This document shows, piece by piece, positions 1-9,707 of a stretch of 64,000 nucleotides of DNA (the first letter of the stretch is position 1; every line of letters begins with the position of its first letter). The notes beneath the pieces are model-generated. The model saw nothing but the letters and a program-made list of their open reading frames with translations, did no database searches and was not told the DNA's origin. Made by a program: the position numbers and the translations under genes. This stretch comes from Pectobacterium versatile. Lineage in GTDB: Bacteria; Pseudomonadota; Gammaproteobacteria; Enterobacterales; Enterobacteriaceae. The DNA is taken from NCBI RefSeq assembly GCF_020166435.1, contig NZ_JAINZP010000007.1:124001-188000 (forward strand), given 5' to 3'.

Positions 1-55
1 GCAATCAGGAAATTCCTAACCGCAGGACTAAATCTCTCTATTTCTTTTAACATTT

Positions 56-619
56 TTATTCTTTTCCTCCCTTTCTGATTAATTTCCTACCTGTAAACTC
101 CTCAATTAGTTTTTCCCCAGTCAGCCATTCACCGTATCCTGCAGCTGTATGAATATGTCCAGCATCAGGAATTACTTTTATTTCACTTCCCCATGCGGAG
201 GCCAGCTCATGGGCTCGTTGCAATGAAAGATGCTCGTCGTTATCGCTACAAATCAAAAGGGAAGTTATAGAAAGGTTCTTGGTAGGTAGCGGCCTTTGCT
301 GACGAATATCCTCCAGAGCATCCTGAGCGTCAACGTCAGCAAGCGCAACCATAACTGCATAGATGACCTTCTCACTGGCGTAAGATTCCGCCCATTGGGC
401 TACGCTAACAGCGCCACAACTATGCCCGATTAGCACGATGTCACCTGTAGTATTCTTTATTGCCTGATCCAGACGCTCTACCCATTTCTGGCGACAAGGA
501 TTATTCCAATCATCCTGTATGACACGGATAACATTCGTATACTTTCTTTCCATGTAAGACTGCCAATGTTCAGGAGCAGAGTTAGTGTAGCCAGGGACAA
601 TCAGATAAGTAGTTTCCAT
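56..619 (-). CDS. RBBP9/YdeN-type small serine hydrolase
   Basis: A 187-residue alpha/beta hydrolase of the RBBP9/YdeN type. The sequence shows the nucleophile elbow GHSCGA (Ser near residue 67), an acidic residue in ICSDNDEH and the C-terminal His in DAGHIHTAAG, which together make a complete Ser-Asp-His triad. There is no signal peptide, so it should be cytoplasmic. The gene starts 7 bases after the stop of the arylamine N-acetyltransferase gene on the same strand, so the two are probably cotranscribed. The substrate is unknown; members of this family are poorly characterised esterases or peptidases. The region is AT-rich and lies beside an IS remnant, which suggests an accessory locus. Confidence 0.82.
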   Translation of the reverse strand: METTYLIVPGYTNSAPEHWQSYMERKYTNVIRVIQDDWNNPCRQKWVERLDQAIKNTTGDIVLIGHSCGAVSVAQWAESYASEKVIYAVMVALADVDAQDALEDIRQQRPLPTKNLSITSLLICSDNDEHLSLQRAHELASAWGSEIKVIPDAGHIHTAAGYGEWLTGEKLIEEFTGRKLIRKGGKE

Positions 620-626
620 TTATTCC

Positions 627-1412
627 TCACATATGGGGTAGTTTTTCGGGTTCGATATTGATCCCAAATCGAGATGAAAGAAGTAACGATAGTTCTTCTC
701 GGTTTGCTATTTCGTTTGAAGAAGAAGACAACCCGTCGACCTCAGTGAAAATGTTGTTGCGTATACTTATCCGCCCATTTTTCGTTGGCATACTTGCTAC
801 ATTATTCGTGTTGAGGAGACTGTTTGATGAATGCAGAGTATAGAAATACGCCATATCAATATCTTCAATCGTTGTTTCAATATCATGAAAAGCATAAATA
901 GCTTCCCACGATGCATCCGGTTTACTATTTTCTTTCACTGAGATGATCCATCCATGCTTGTGACATTTACTTACACGAGAAGAAAGAAAAGAGTGTTGGT
1001 GCTCATACCCATCAGCTAAAAGTAAAGGGGCCCTTGGGCCTTTAGCCCCATAACCAATGTCGAAGATCCAATCTTTCTCCTCTATTGAAATAACGAATAT
1101 CTGGTGGGTTGCAGGGGTAAATATCGGTGTTAACAATCTGGCCAATCTGCACCTATATATAAATCCAACATGTTCTAGAAAAGGTTTAAGCAAAACAGAA
1201 AATTCAAAACAAATTCCTCCTCTTCTATTTCCTAAGATGGATTCGGCTATAGTTAAATAACTAATTCCCTTGGATGCATTTTCTTTCATGCTCATGTTTT
1301 CAAATGGAATTGAATATATGTGAGCACAATGCAATTTAAAAAGATAACTTACATCTGAAATAGTGGGGGCGGAAATATTTATACGAGAAGTGAAACGTAG
1401 CAAATCGTTCAT
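627..1412 (-). CDS. arylamine N-acetyltransferase (NAT family)
   Basis: An acetyl-CoA-dependent arylamine/arylhydrazine N-acetyltransferase of about 261 residues. The catalytic Cys lies in RRGGICFE, the His in THQIFV and the Asp in FDIGYG, giving the Cys-His-Asp triad of the family. I start at the ATG ending at 1412 (MNDLLRF), which follows a GGAGAG ribosome site; the open frame continues 40 codons upstream but that extension has no NAT character. In bacteria these enzymes detoxify aromatic amines or take part in amide formation in secondary metabolism; which applies here cannot be told. It heads a probable two-gene unit with the small hydrolase. Codon use is AT-rich, unlike the core genes further right. 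Confidence 0.85.
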   Translation of the reverse strand: MNDLLRFTSRINISAPTISDVSYLFKLHCAHIYSIPFENMSMKENASKGISYLTIAESILGNRRGGICFEFSVLLKPFLEHVGFIYRCRLARLLTPIFTPATHQIFVISIEEKDWIFDIGYGAKGPRAPLLLADGYEHQHSFLSSRVSKCHKHGWIISVKENSKPDASWEAIYAFHDIETTIEDIDMAYFYTLHSSNSLLNTNNVASMPTKNGRISIRNNIFTEVDGLSSSSNEIANREELSLLLSSRFGINIEPEKLPHM

Positions 1413-1685
1413 AAAACTCTCCATGTATTTCCTACAGTTGCTAGATAACCGTAACCATAGATTCCATTGAAATGGACGAATTGAAAACGTGATAATACGG
1501 CTTAATTTGCAGTATGCAATGTTAAAAACCATGATTTATTTTGTAAAAAAACATTACTTGCTTTGTGAGGGGTAAAAACATACACATCTCATTGATTCTA
1601 TATTATATAGTTAATAACTATATGAGTTTTCATTTAAACAAAATAATTACTTCATGTTATTTATAGATGTTTATTAAATGCTCCG

Positions 1686-2403
1686 GTGATCAAAGATAAT
1701 ATTACGCCCAACAACACCGCAGCGGGTAAGAGCAGCAGATTAGGCCATGTAGTGGTCATGGAACAGGTTGTCGAATGGCAGAATTGTCCACTGGATGCAA
1801 CCTACCCCATTGTTTATCTTGACTGTATTGCCCTCAAGGTCCGGCAGGACAACCTAGTGATCAATAAATCGGTGTTCCTTGCACTGGGTATTAACATTGA
1901 AGGCCAGAAAGCGTTGCTGGGTATGTGGCTGGCCGAAAACGGAGGCGTAAAGTTCTGGCTTAACGTGCTGACAGAGCTGAAAAATCGCGGTCTTAACGAT
2001 ATCCTGATAGCCTGCATTGACGGGCTGAAAGCCATCTATCAGGCCCCCACGGAAGAAACCGGCCATCAGACTCTGGGTATGTTGGCCAGTGTGTGGGACA
2101 GCCGTTATCCACAGATAAGCAGGAACTGGCAGGCGAACTGGGATAATTTGTCCACGTTATTCGCTTACCCACCGGACATTCGTAAAGCGATCTACACGAC
2201 GAATGCCATTGAGTCGCTAAACAGCGTGATCCGGCATGCCATCAAGAAACGAAAGGTGTTCCCAACAGATGACTCAGTGAAGAAGGTGGTGTGGCTGGCA
2301 ATCCGGCGGCCTCACAGAAATGGACGATGCCACTGAGGGACTGGCGTATGGCGATGAGCCGCTTTATTATCGAGTTTAGTACCGCCTAGACGGTCATTTC
2401 TGA
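1686..2403 (+). pseudogene. IS256-family transposase remnant
   Basis: A decayed mutator-type (IS256 family) transposase. The N-terminal part is missing. The text from PIVYLDCIALKVR onward matches the catalytic core, and the three DDE positions can still be seen (YLDCI, ACIDGLK, TNAIESLN). About 45 residues are missing in frame between ACIDGLK and AIYQAPTEE; both flanks of the lost piece would have read LK in an intact copy, so a short-repeat deletion is likely. Near 2312 a frameshift moves the C-terminus (AASQKWTMPLRDWRMAMSRF) into another frame, and a second shift near 2380 precedes the terminal RLDGHF and stop at 2401-2403. The sequence TTTACACAGAATCGTGTACA at 2412-2431 resembles the right terminal repeat of such elements. 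It cannot encode an active enzyme. Confidence 0.85.
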
Positions 2404-2554
2404 GAAAGGCATTTACACAGAATCGTGTACAGGGTCCCGTGACGTGAAATCTGTGTTTCTGAGGGTTGCCGCTGGCGCAGAGTAGGGAATCGAGCAACGC
2501 CCTGATTAGGGCGTTGTATCGCGATGATGACGAGCTGTTGTGATGAGACGAGTG

Positions 2555-2845
2555 TTATGACGATTGGTCGTTTTCTGGCGCTGCGGCGGGCTTTTCTTCC
2601 GTAGACAGTTTCGCTTCCAGCTCGGTCATACGCTGTTCCAGGCGAGCAATCTTCTCGCGCGTGCGGAGCAGAACCTGCGTCTGAATATCGAACTCTTCAC
2701 GGTTCACCAAATCCAACCGGGTCAGCTGTGCCTGCAAGACCTGACGAATCTTTTTCTCCACATCATCACCCAATTCCCGGATACCTTTTGGCATAGATTC
2801 ATGCACTTGACGGGCGATTTGCTCAATCTTCTTTGGGTCAATCAT
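2555..2845 (-). CDS. ubiK: ubiquinone biosynthesis accessory factor UbiK (YqiC)
   Basis: A 96-residue protein of the YqiC/BMFP family. It begins with an amphipathic segment ([18 protein letters not shown]) and continues into a long coiled coil ([17 protein letters not shown]), with an acidic, Pro/Ala-rich tail. In the family, UbiK forms trimers, interacts with UbiJ and membranes, and supports aerobic ubiquinone synthesis. Length and order of segments are normal. It lies divergently upstream of the riboswitch-ribB unit, the arrangement also found in E. coli (yqiC next to ribB). Confidence 0.93.
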   Translation of the reverse strand: MIDPKKIEQIARQVHESMPKGIRELGDDVEKKIRQVLQAQLTRLDLVNREEFDIQTQVLLRTREKIARLEQRMTELEAKLSTEEKPAAAPENDQSS

Positions 2846-3047
2846 GTCGCTTTCCTGATTAGGTTATGTAAGTTATTACTATAGCAAGTGTAATGGGTAT
2901 AAATAAAATCTGACATCTGCTTTGCACATATTCAGCATGGTTTTACTGTAATTCAGAATAGTTTTACTGTAATCCAGCAGACGTTTTGCCCTATTTCCTG
3001 TGGCGAATCAATTGCCCTATCGAGGTATTAGCGTTATAGTAAACCCG

Positions 3048-3237
3048 CTTATTCTCAGGGCGGGGTGTAATTCCCCACCGGCGGTAAACCAGTGAACGCA
3101 GTCTCTGCGCACTGGAAGCCCGCGAGCGCTCTCGCTGTGTTTTCCGGTTTTTTATTATCGGTTTCGCAACGTGGGGTCAGCAGATCCGGTGTAATTCCGG
3201 AGCCGACGGTTAAAGTCCGGATGGGAGAGAGTAACGG
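3048..3237 (+). promoter_or_regulatory. FMN riboswitch (RFN element) of ribB
   Basis: The conserved 5' core of the RFN element (TTCTCAGGGCGGGGTGTAAT followed by TCCCCACCGGCGGTA) begins at 3048, and the 3' core (AGCCGACGGTTAAAGTCCGG then ATGGGAGAGAGTAACG) ends near 3237. Between them are the variable P3 arm (3100-3170) and the second AATTCCGG strand. This RNA binds flavin mononucleotide and lowers ribB expression by transcription termination and/or translation block; it sits about 125 bases before the ribB start. It explains the open frame 3092-3343, which is not a gene. Confidence 0.95.
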
Positions 3238-3363
3238 TATCTGTCGAGCTATATGCTCGCTCGCGTTATTTTTGTTAGCTATTACTATGCAACCAGTAGT
3301 AATGGTTACTCCTCAAGCTCGCCCTGATTCTGGTAATCCATAATAACATTGAGGTTTTTTACC

Positions 3364-4017
3364 ATGAATCAGACATTACTTTCTGAATTTGGCAATCCTA
3401 CTGAACGCGTAGAACGCGCACTTGATGCATTGCGTCATGGCCGCGGCGTGCTGGTGTTGGATGATGAAGATCGTGAAAACGAAGGTGACATGATCTTTTC
3501 TGCTGAAAATATGACCGTTGAACAAATGGCGCTGACGATTCGTCACGGTAGTGGCATCGTGTGCCTGTGCCTGACGGAAGAGCGTCGCCAGCAGTTGGAA
3601 TTGCCGATGATGGTGGAGAAGAACTCCAGCCATTACCAAACGGCATTCACCGTGACGATCGAAGCCGCCGAAGGCGTGACGACGGGCGTTTCCGCTGCCG
3701 ACCGCCTGACCACCATTCGTGCCGCGATTGCGGATAATGCCAAGCCGAGCGATCTGAATCGCCCTGGTCACGTATTCCCGCTGCGCGCTCAACTGGGGGG
3801 CGTGTTAACGCGCGGGGGTCACACTGAAGCGACGGTTGACCTGATGACGCTGGCGGGCCTGAAGCCGTCTGGTGTTCTGTGTGAACTGACGAACGATGAC
3901 GGTTCAATGGCGCACGCGCCGGAAGTGATCACGTTTGCCAAACAGCACAACATGCCGGTGCTGACGATTGAAGATCTGGTCGCTTACCGCATCGCGACAG
4001 AGCGCAAAGCCAGCTGA
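3364..4017 (+). CDS. ribB: 3,4-dihydroxy-2-butanone 4-phosphate synthase
   Basis: RibB converts ribulose 5-phosphate to 3,4-dihydroxy-2-butanone 4-phosphate and formate, supplying the four-carbon unit of riboflavin. The 217-residue product has the metal and substrate motif [14 protein letters not shown] near residues 33-46, RHGSGIVC, and the C-terminal [11 protein letters not shown] and [10 protein letters not shown] motifs, all intact. It is a stand-alone RibB without the GTP cyclohydrolase II fusion, as in enterobacteria. I chose ATG 3364 (MNQTLL), preceded by TTGAGG, over an ATG 15 bases upstream. Expression is controlled by the FMN riboswitch upstream; a strong hairpin follows the stop. 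Confidence 0.97.
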   Translation: MNQTLLSEFGNPTERVERALDALRHGRGVLVLDDEDRENEGDMIFSAENMTVEQMALTIRHGSGIVCLCLTEERRQQLELPMMVEKNSSHYQTAFTVTIEAAEGVTTGVSAADRLTTIRAAIADNAKPSDLNRPGHVFPLRAQLGGVLTRGGHTEATVDLMTLAGLKPSGVLCELTNDDGSMAHAPEVITFAKQHNMPVLTIEDLVAYRIATERKAS

Positions 4018-4041
4018 TGCATGCAGCGTAATAGAAATAAG

Positions 4042-4066
4042 AAGGGCCGATTAATCGGCCCTTTTG
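4042..4066 (+). terminator. rho-independent terminator after ribB
   Basis: AAGGGCCGA, a TTAA loop and TCGGCCCTT form a 9-bp stem followed by TTTGT. On the other strand the flank is A-rich in front of the stem, so it may also end the convergent tehB-like transcript that stops at 4106. Confidence 0.85.
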
Positions 4067-4105
4067 TATTTTATGGGGTTAGGTTTTTTAACGGCTAGCC
4101 TGTGC

Positions 4106-4966
4106 TTACGGCTTTCTTGCCAGCAGCGTGGCGAAGCGCAGTTTGATGCGGTTACCCTGCGCGTCGGTCTTGTGCAGTTCGCCCATATCCTCGTTGTATT
4201 TGAGGATCTCCCAATCGGCGTAATAGTTCTTCAGTTCGCCTTCCTTAAAGGTAAACGAGAAGGGCATTGGGCACGGGCAATCTTCCGTCGACATCGCGGC
4301 GATAATCAGGTTATAGCCGCCGTTAACGGTGCTGTCCTGAATGTTGCTGATGATGTGCGGAATACGATCGCGTTCCAGGAACATCAGCACGACGGTCGAC
4401 AGGATAAAGTCGTACTGCTCTTTGATTTCTGCCAGATTGATGTTGTAAACGCCAGCCCAGATGTTTTCCAGCGCTTCGCTCTTGATGATGTTATTCAGCG
4501 AATCAATGCTTTGCTCGTGCTTATCACAGGCCGTGACATCAAAACCACGCAGGTTCAGATACAGCGCGTTGCGCCCGCCACCGCAGCCTAAATCCAGCGT
4601 TTTGCCCGGTTTGATGTGCTGCACGGCGTTGATCACTTCGGAATGGGTGCGCGTCAGACCGTATTTTTTATGGTAGAAATCTTCCGCCGAACAGAAAAAG
4701 CTGAGCTGACATTCCAGATCGTCAGAGAAAGAGACGATGCGGTGCCACGCCTGCGGCTCAACAAACGGCGGCTGGTTCTGCTCGGAGAACTGGAATGTCT
4801 CCAGCGTATCGCCGTCTTTGGTCAGCATGGAGAAGGTCATTTCCCCTTTCAACACGGTCAGTTTCGCCCAGGTGCCTTCCTGCGTGTTGTGCTTTTCCTG
4901 AAACGCGGCAGGCAGCGTCTGGCTGTTCCACTGCGGCATCTTCTTATAACAAATGAGATCTTGCAT
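4106..4966 (-). CDS. tehB: TehB-like SAM-dependent methyltransferase with N-terminal DUF1971 domain
   Basis: A 286-residue protein in two parts. Residues 1-95 form a cupin-like N-terminal domain of the DUF1971 type ([28 protein letters not shown]). Residues 100-286 are a class I methyltransferase with SAM motif [16 protein letters not shown] at about 123-137 and the TehB signature [12 protein letters not shown]. This is the long form of TehB, as in Haemophilus; the E. coli protein lacks the first domain. TehB proteins methylate tellurite or selenium oxyanions and confer resistance when overproduced; the physiological substrate is uncertain. No tehA exporter is beside it, so it stands alone between ribB and a repeat element. 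Confidence 0.88.
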   Translation of the reverse strand: MQDLICYKKMPQWNSQTLPAAFQEKHNTQEGTWAKLTVLKGEMTFSMLTKDGDTLETFQFSEQNQPPFVEPQAWHRIVSFSDDLECQLSFFCSAEDFYHKKYGLTRTHSEVINAVQHIKPGKTLDLGCGGGRNALYLNLRGFDVTACDKHEQSIDSLNNIIKSEALENIWAGVYNINLAEIKEQYDFILSTVVLMFLERDRIPHIISNIQDSTVNGGYNLIIAAMSTEDCPCPMPFSFTFKEGELKNYYADWEILKYNEDMGELHKTDAQGNRIKLRFATLLARKP

Positions 4967-4997
4967 CGTTACCTCGGTCTGTAAATTCCAAAAGCGA

Positions 4998-5175
4998 TAT
5001 GCCCGTCATACTTCAAGTTGCATGTGCGTTGGCAATACTCGGCTCATCTCTGAGCCTCGCCCTGAAGGGCCGCCGCGTTATTCGGCCTTATGGCCTCACC
5101 CCTTCGGGGCCAGCGCAAGCGCTGTTCAAAAACGCCTTGCCGTTTTTGTCCTGAAACTCGAATTATTTAGGGTAT
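4998..5175. repeat. dispersed palindromic repeat, family A, short copy
   Basis: The segment starts TATGCCCGTCATACTTCAAG and ends CTCGAATTATTTAGGGTAT; the ends are imperfect inverted repeats of each other (TATACCC...ATA.TTC.AGTT). A second, longer copy is at 22988-23255; the two share the left 35 bases and the right 110 bases (from CCGCGTTATTCGGCC on), but this copy lacks the central ERIC-like block. It has no coding capacity and behaves like a MITE-type or ERIC-like intergenic element. Confidence 0.8.
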
Positions 5176-5248
5176 GGCTTTATTCTATTAATCCGCACGC
5201 AGGCTGACCAGAAATATGTATTTTAAATGCATTATTTATTTTGCTGTG

Positions 5249-6397
5249 TCAGGCCGTGGTTGAACTCACGGTGGAAAGCTGTCGCAGCAGCGGAAATGCC
5301 TCTTTCATCCGCTCGCCACCGACCACAAAGGCGCGCAGCATTTGCTGACCATCCAGCGCTTTAGCCACCATCCCCTGTTCGTTCCATTCCTGCTGCCAGT
5401 GTAAGTCACTGCCAGTGGTATCGCCTGCCATCTGTAAGGGAAACAGTGGCGTCTTGATTTTAACCAGCATCGGCGGCAGCGTTAGCGTCTCGCTGGCACC
5501 CAGCAGGTTTTTCGCCAGCGTAATCGCGCTGAGCTGAATCGGTTGCAGGAAGGGCAGGAGCTTACCGCTAATCTCTGCGCAGTCGCCCAGCGCATAAATC
5601 TGTGGATCGGTGGTCTGTAACTGCGCATTGGCCTGAATGCCTTTCTGTACCGCTAACCCTGCCGCTTTCGCCAACTGTGTGTTGGCTTGCAAACCGATAG
5701 CGGAGAGGATTTCGTCCACTTCGACAGCGCGGCCATCGGTAAATGTAGCCTGTACGCCGGTTTCGGTTTTCTCCAACTGTTGCAAGGTCGTGTTTAGTTG
5801 CAGCGAAACGCCCTGCTGCGTTAGCGTGAATTGCAGGCGTGCGCTGACTTCGGGCGGCATCAACGCGGGCAGAATGCTGTTGGCGCAGTCCACCAGCGTG
5901 ACCTGTTTTCCAGCGCGTCCCAAATCCATTGCCAGCTCGGTTCCGATGAGTCCGGCACCGAGTACCAGCACACGTTCGGCTTGCCAGAGTCGGCCTTCGT
6001 GGGTGCGGTATTCCTGCTGACTATTGAGCGTCAACATATGTTCGCGTCCCGAAATCGGCGGCACGATGGCGCTGGCCCCGGTCGCGAACACCAGTTTGTG
6101 GTAATCGTAACGAGCCGTGCCGCAGATGACCCGTTGTGCATGGCGGTCGATGGCGGTGACACGCGTATTGGCCAGCAGCGTGATACGGTTTTCTTCGGCA
6201 AACGCGGCTGCCGACATTTTGGTCAGATCGTCGGCGTGCTGTTGCAGGCTCATCACATGGCTTAAATCCGGCTTGTTGTATTCATCGCCACTGTCGGCGG
6301 TAATCAAGCGGATAGAGCAGTGAGCATCCTGTTTGCGCAGCTGTCGGATGAGCTGGCGGGCGGCAAAGCCCGCGCCAATAATCACGATATCTTTCAT
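5249..6397 (-). CDS. norW: NADH:flavorubredoxin reductase NorW
   Basis: NorW passes electrons from NADH through FAD to the rubredoxin centre of NorV. The roughly 382-residue product has an N-terminal FAD-binding GAGFAAR motif, DEYNKPDLSHV, an NAD-binding GAGLIGTELAMD segment in the middle, and ALGDCAEI near residue 280 for the flavin. The open frame runs back into norV, but the true start is an ATG pair at 6395-6400 directly after GGGAGAGG, seven bases past the norV stop, so the two genes are one operon. Expression should follow the sigma-54 promoter in front of norV. Confidence 0.95.
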   Translation of the reverse strand: MKDIVIIGAGFAARQLIRQLRKQDAHCSIRLITADSGDEYNKPDLSHVMSLQQHADDLTKMSAAAFAEENRITLLANTRVTAIDRHAQRVICGTARYDYHKLVFATGASAIVPPISGREHMLTLNSQQEYRTHEGRLWQAERVLVLGAGLIGTELAMDLGRAGKQVTLVDCANSILPALMPPEVSARLQFTLTQQGVSLQLNTTLQQLEKTETGVQATFTDGRAVEVDEILSAIGLQANTQLAKAAGLAVQKGIQANAQLQTTDPQIYALGDCAEISGKLLPFLQPIQLSAITLAKNLLGASETLTLPPMLVKIKTPLFPLQMAGDTTGSDLHWQQEWNEQGMVAKALDGQQMLRAFVVGGERMKEAFPLLRQLSTVSSTTA

Positions 6398-6407
6398 CAT
6401 CCTCTCC

Positions 6408-7937
6408 CTAGCGAATCGGATTGAAAACGTCTTTACCCAGCCCACATTCTGGGCAGAGGAAGCTGTCTGGTACGTCCGACCATAGGGTGCCAGGGGTGAC
6501 ATCCTGCATCGGTTCGCCGAGCGCCGGATCGTAGATCCACTGGCAGACGCTGCACACCATACAACCGTTTTCTGACTGTACCGCTGGCTGTGCGGTTGAC
6601 TGTGCCGCAGCGACTTCATTGCATCCGCAGGCGCTCTCGGCTGGGGCGCTCACATTCTGCGGGGCGGTGGTGGTTTGCGGTGCCGCAGCGGTCTGTTTTA
6701 CGGGCGAGATGACGCGACGGGCTGGCGTATCATCCAGCGGATGTAATGCCCACTGACGAGCGATTTCACGGCCGTGATTGCGACAAATTTCCAGCGCGGA
6801 ACCGTCAGGACGCCATTTGGTTTTCAGCGCCAGCGTCGTTTCAAAACCGGCATCCATCAGACGGGTTTGAACGCGGTCTACTGCACCGCCGTTCCAGCCG
6901 TAGCTACCGAACGCCGAGGCTTTCTTGTTTTGGAAACGCAGGCCGGTGATCTCTTCCAGCATGGCGGCGACCTTCGGCATCATCACGTTATTCATGGTGG
7001 ATGAACCGACTAACACGCCTTTCGAGCGGAAGACCTGCGTCAGAATTTCGTTCTTGTCGTGACGGGCGACGTTATAGATTTTCACCGCGACGCCGGGATC
7101 GACATCGTTGATGCCTTGCGCAATGGCGTCGGCCATCATGCGGGTGTTATTGGACATGGTGTCGTAAAACAGCGTGATACGATCTTCCTGATAGCTGTCC
7201 GCCCACTTCAGATACAGGTGGATGATCTGGGCAGGATCGTCACGCCATACCACACCGTGTGAGGTCGCAACCATCGACAGTGGCAGGTTAAAGCCCAGCA
7301 CTTCGTGGATCTTGGCGGTGACTAAGCGGCTGAATGGCGTCAGAATATTGGCGAAATAGCGTTGGCACTGTTCGAACAGTTCGGTTTGATCCACTTCGTC
7401 ATTGAACAGGTGCTCATCGCAGTAGTGCTGACCGAACGCATCGTTACTGAACAGTACGGCATCCTCGGTCATGTAGGTCATCATACTGTCCGGCCAGTGC
7501 AACATCGGTGTTTCAATAAAGATCAGCTGTTTGCCGTTACCGATATCCAGCGTATCGCCAGTTTTGACCGTGTGGAAATTCCACTCGGGGTGATGGTGGT
7601 GACCGGTAATGGAATCGATCGCGTTGTAGGTACAGTAAATCGGCGTGTTGGGAATACGCGCCATCAGCTCGCTCAGCGCCCCGGCGTGATCTTCTTCGGC
7701 GTGGTTGATCACGATGTAGTCAATCGTGTTCAGATCCACTTCCGCCATCAGGTTTTGTACAAACTCACGGCTGAATTTGTGATCGACGGTATCGATCAGC
7801 ACGGTTTTCTCTTCGCGGATCAGGTAGCTGTTGTAGCTGCTGCCTTGCAGCGTTTTGTATTCGGTGCCGTGAAAGTCACGGACTTCCCAGTCGCGTTGTC
7901 CAACCCAGTGGATATTGTTCTTAACGTGAATCGTCAT
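6408..7937 (-). CDS. norV: anaerobic nitric oxide reductase flavorubredoxin NorV
   Basis: NorV reduces NO to N2O under low oxygen. The 509-residue protein has a beta-lactamase-like diiron domain (HAEEDHAG near residue 79, [21 protein letters not shown]), a flavodoxin domain ([13 protein letters not shown] near residue 255) and a C-terminal rubredoxin domain with two CxxC pairs (CSVC, CPEC). It is longer than the E. coli protein because the linker between flavodoxin and rubredoxin (about residues 400-458) is extended, rich in Ala, Thr and Pro, and contains a CGC triplet. The gene leads the norVW operon and is transcribed away from norR. Confidence 0.97.
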   Translation of the reverse strand: MTIHVKNNIHWVGQRDWEVRDFHGTEYKTLQGSSYNSYLIREEKTVLIDTVDHKFSREFVQNLMAEVDLNTIDYIVINHAEEDHAGALSELMARIPNTPIYCTYNAIDSITGHHHHPEWNFHTVKTGDTLDIGNGKQLIFIETPMLHWPDSMMTYMTEDAVLFSNDAFGQHYCDEHLFNDEVDQTELFEQCQRYFANILTPFSRLVTAKIHEVLGFNLPLSMVATSHGVVWRDDPAQIIHLYLKWADSYQEDRITLFYDTMSNNTRMMADAIAQGINDVDPGVAVKIYNVARHDKNEILTQVFRSKGVLVGSSTMNNVMMPKVAAMLEEITGLRFQNKKASAFGSYGWNGGAVDRVQTRLMDAGFETTLALKTKWRPDGSALEICRNHGREIARQWALHPLDDTPARRVISPVKQTAAAPQTTTAPQNVSAPAESACGCNEVAAAQSTAQPAVQSENGCMVCSVCQWIYDPALGEPMQDVTPGTLWSDVPDSFLCPECGLGKDVFNPIR

Positions 7938-7982
7938 GTTCTGAAACCTCAGTCGTCATAGTCGGGAATATGCTGTAGAGAG

Positions 7983-7998
7983 TGCAGGAAGTGTGCCA
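7983..7998 (-). promoter_or_regulatory. sigma-54 promoter of norVW
   Basis: Read on the minus strand this is TGGCACACTTCCTGCA, matching the -24 GG and -12 GC elements of sigma-54 promoters with the right spacing. It lies about 46 bases before the norV start and 43 or more bases downstream of the three NorR-type sites. The AT-rich stretch 8000-8040 between them could hold an IHF bend, as in other NorR-controlled promoters; this last point is inference. Confidence 0.88.
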
Positions 7999-8040
7999 GT
8001 TTTTAATATATTGATTTATATGGTTTTAATAAAACATAAT

Positions 8041-8098
8041 TGTCAAAATGACATTGTTGCTCTATTGTCCTAATGACACAGCCTCTGTCATTAGGACA
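8041..8098. promoter_or_regulatory. three NorR enhancer sites
   Basis: Three near-palindromic 13-mers lie in a row: TGTCAAAATGACA (8041-8053), TGTCCTAATGACA (8066-8078) and TGTCATTAGGACA (8086-8098). All fit the GT-N7-AC core known for NorR, and three sites are the norm in E. coli. The third ends five bases before the norR start codon and overlaps its ribosome site, so NorR probably also represses its own gene. Confidence 0.88.
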
Positions 8099-8102
8099 CA
8101 CC

Positions 8103-9641
8103 ATGACGCTCTCTATTAACGCCCTTGCTCGTATTGCTATCGAGCTGCAAATGGGGCTATCAAATCAGGACCGTTTCCAGCGCTTAATCAACAGCCTGCG
8201 CCAGCTGCTGCGCTGCGATGCCTCGGCGCTGCTGCGTTACGAGAATCAGCTGTTCCGTCCCTTGGCGATCGACGGTCTGGCGCCGGACGTGCTGGGGCGA
8301 CGCTTTCGTCTGTCCGATCATCCCCGTTTGGAGGCGATTGCCCGCGCGGGTGACGTGGTGCGCTTTCCGGCGGACAGCCAGCTTCCCGATCCGTATGACG
8401 GTCTGATCCCCAGTCAGGAGGATCTTAAGGTACATGCCTGCGTTGGCTTGCCGCTGTTTGCCAATCAGAACCTGATCGGCGCGCTGACCGTGGACGGTAT
8501 GGATCCGTGTCAGTTCGACCATTTTAGCGATGAAGAACTGCGGCTGGTGGGGGCGATGGCGGCGGCGGCGCTGAGTAACGCGCTGCTGATGGAACGTCTT
8601 GAGCGGCAGTTGCCCGCGTCGGTGCGGGCCGAAAGTCCGGCGGCGGAAAGCGTGGATGAAATGGTTGGGCTGTCAGAACCGATGCAGCGGCTAAAGAAAG
8701 AGGTTGATATCGTCGCGGGTTCCGACCTGAACGTGCTGATCATGGGAGAAACCGGCGTCGGTAAAGAGCTGGTGGCGCGGGCGATTCATCGCGGTTCCAG
8801 CCGGGCAAGTCATCCTTTGGTGTACCTGAACTGTGCCGCGCTGCCGGAGTCGGTAGCGGAGAGTGAGCTGTTTGGTCATGTTAAGGGCGCGTTTACCGGA
8901 GCGATCCATCATCGAACCGGCAAGTTTGAGATGGCGGATAACGGCACGCTGTTTCTGGATGAGATTGGCGAACTGTCTCTGACACTACAGGCGAAGCTGC
9001 TGCGCGTATTGCAGTATGGCGATCTCCAGCGCGTGGGTGATGACAGCAGCCTGAAAGTGAACGTGCGCGTGCTGGCGGCAACCAACCGCGATCTGCGGCA
9101 GGCGGTGCTGGATGGTGCTTTCCGTGCCGACTTGTTCCACCGTCTGAGCGTGTTCCCGCTTTCCGTACCGCCGCTGCGCGAGCGTCGTCAGGATGTGGCA
9201 TTGTTGGCGGGGTTCTTCTGTGAACGCAGTCGCGTGCAGCTGGGGCTGGCGCGTCTGGCGTTGACGGCCGACGCGGGGGCACTACTGGAACAATATGACT
9301 GGCCGGGAAATGTGCGCGAGCTGGAACACGCCATTTATCGTGCCACCGTGCTGGCGAGAGCAGGGCAAGAATCGGGCGAGGTGCTGTTGGGGCGTGAGCA
9401 TTTCAATCTCGAACTTTCCTCCCAACCTGCTCATTCTGCCACGGGATCGTCGAATGCTATCGAGATAGAGCCAGCGTATTTCATCAGCGGCGGGCTGCGA
9501 GAGGCAACGGACGACTATCAGCGTCGGATTATCCAACAAACGCTGGCACGTCATGAGGGCAACTGGTCATCCTGCGCCAGAGAACTGGAAATGGACAGCG
9601 GCAACCTGCACCGTCTGGCGAAGCGGTTAGGCATTAAATAA
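8103..9641 (+). CDS. norR: NO-responsive sigma-54 activator NorR
   Basis: NorR senses nitric oxide through a non-haem iron in its GAF domain and activates norVW with sigma-54 RNA polymerase. The 512-residue protein has the GAF domain (about 20-175), an AAA+ domain with Walker A GETGVGKE, the sigma-54 contact loop GAFTGA, Walker [11 protein letters not shown], and a C-terminal Fis-type helix-turn-helix ([23 protein letters not shown]). I start at ATG 8103 ([16 protein letters not shown]), which aligns with E. coli NorR and follows AGGACA; an in-frame ATG 30 bases upstream lies inside the NorR sites. It is divergent from norVW. Confidence 0.96.
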   Translation: MTLSINALARIAIELQMGLSNQDRFQRLINSLRQLLRCDASALLRYENQLFRPLAIDGLAPDVLGRRFRLSDHPRLEAIARAGDVVRFPADSQLPDPYDGLIPSQEDLKVHACVGLPLFANQNLIGALTVDGMDPCQFDHFSDEELRLVGAMAAAALSNALLMERLERQLPASVRAESPAAESVDEMVGLSEPMQRLKKEVDIVAGSDLNVLIMGETGVGKELVARAIHRGSSRASHPLVYLNCAALPESVAESELFGHVKGAFTGAIHHRTGKFEMADNGTLFLDEIGELSLTLQAKLLRVLQYGDLQRVGDDSSLKVNVRVLAATNRDLRQAVLDGAFRADLFHRLSVFPLSVPPLRERRQDVALLAGFFCERSRVQLGLARLALTADAGALLEQYDWPGNVRELEHAIYRATVLARAGQESGEVLLGREHFNLELSSQPAHSATGSSNAIEIEPAYFISGGLREATDDYQRRIIQQTLARHEGNWSSCARELEMDSGNLHRLAKRLGIK

Positions 9642-9671
9642 AAAAACGCCCAGACGAACGGTCAGGGCGTT
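9640..9671 (-). terminator. terminator of the fumarase gene
   Basis: On the minus strand AACGCCC, a 13-base loop and GGGCGTT are followed by seven T residues. The U-tract is on the fumarase side, so this hairpin most likely ends that leftward transcript; it abuts the norR stop codon and could end norR less efficiently. Confidence 0.75.
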
Positions 9672-9707
9672 GTAGGTCGTAGACAAACCTATTTACCGAA
9701 CGAAAAC

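Noticed and set aside
658..843. 61-codon plus-strand frame
   Set aside because: Antisense to the NAT gene; no ribosome site or protein features.
3092..3343. 83-codon plus-strand open frame upstream of ribB
   Set aside because: It lies largely within the FMN riboswitch, whose conserved strands fully explain the sequence.
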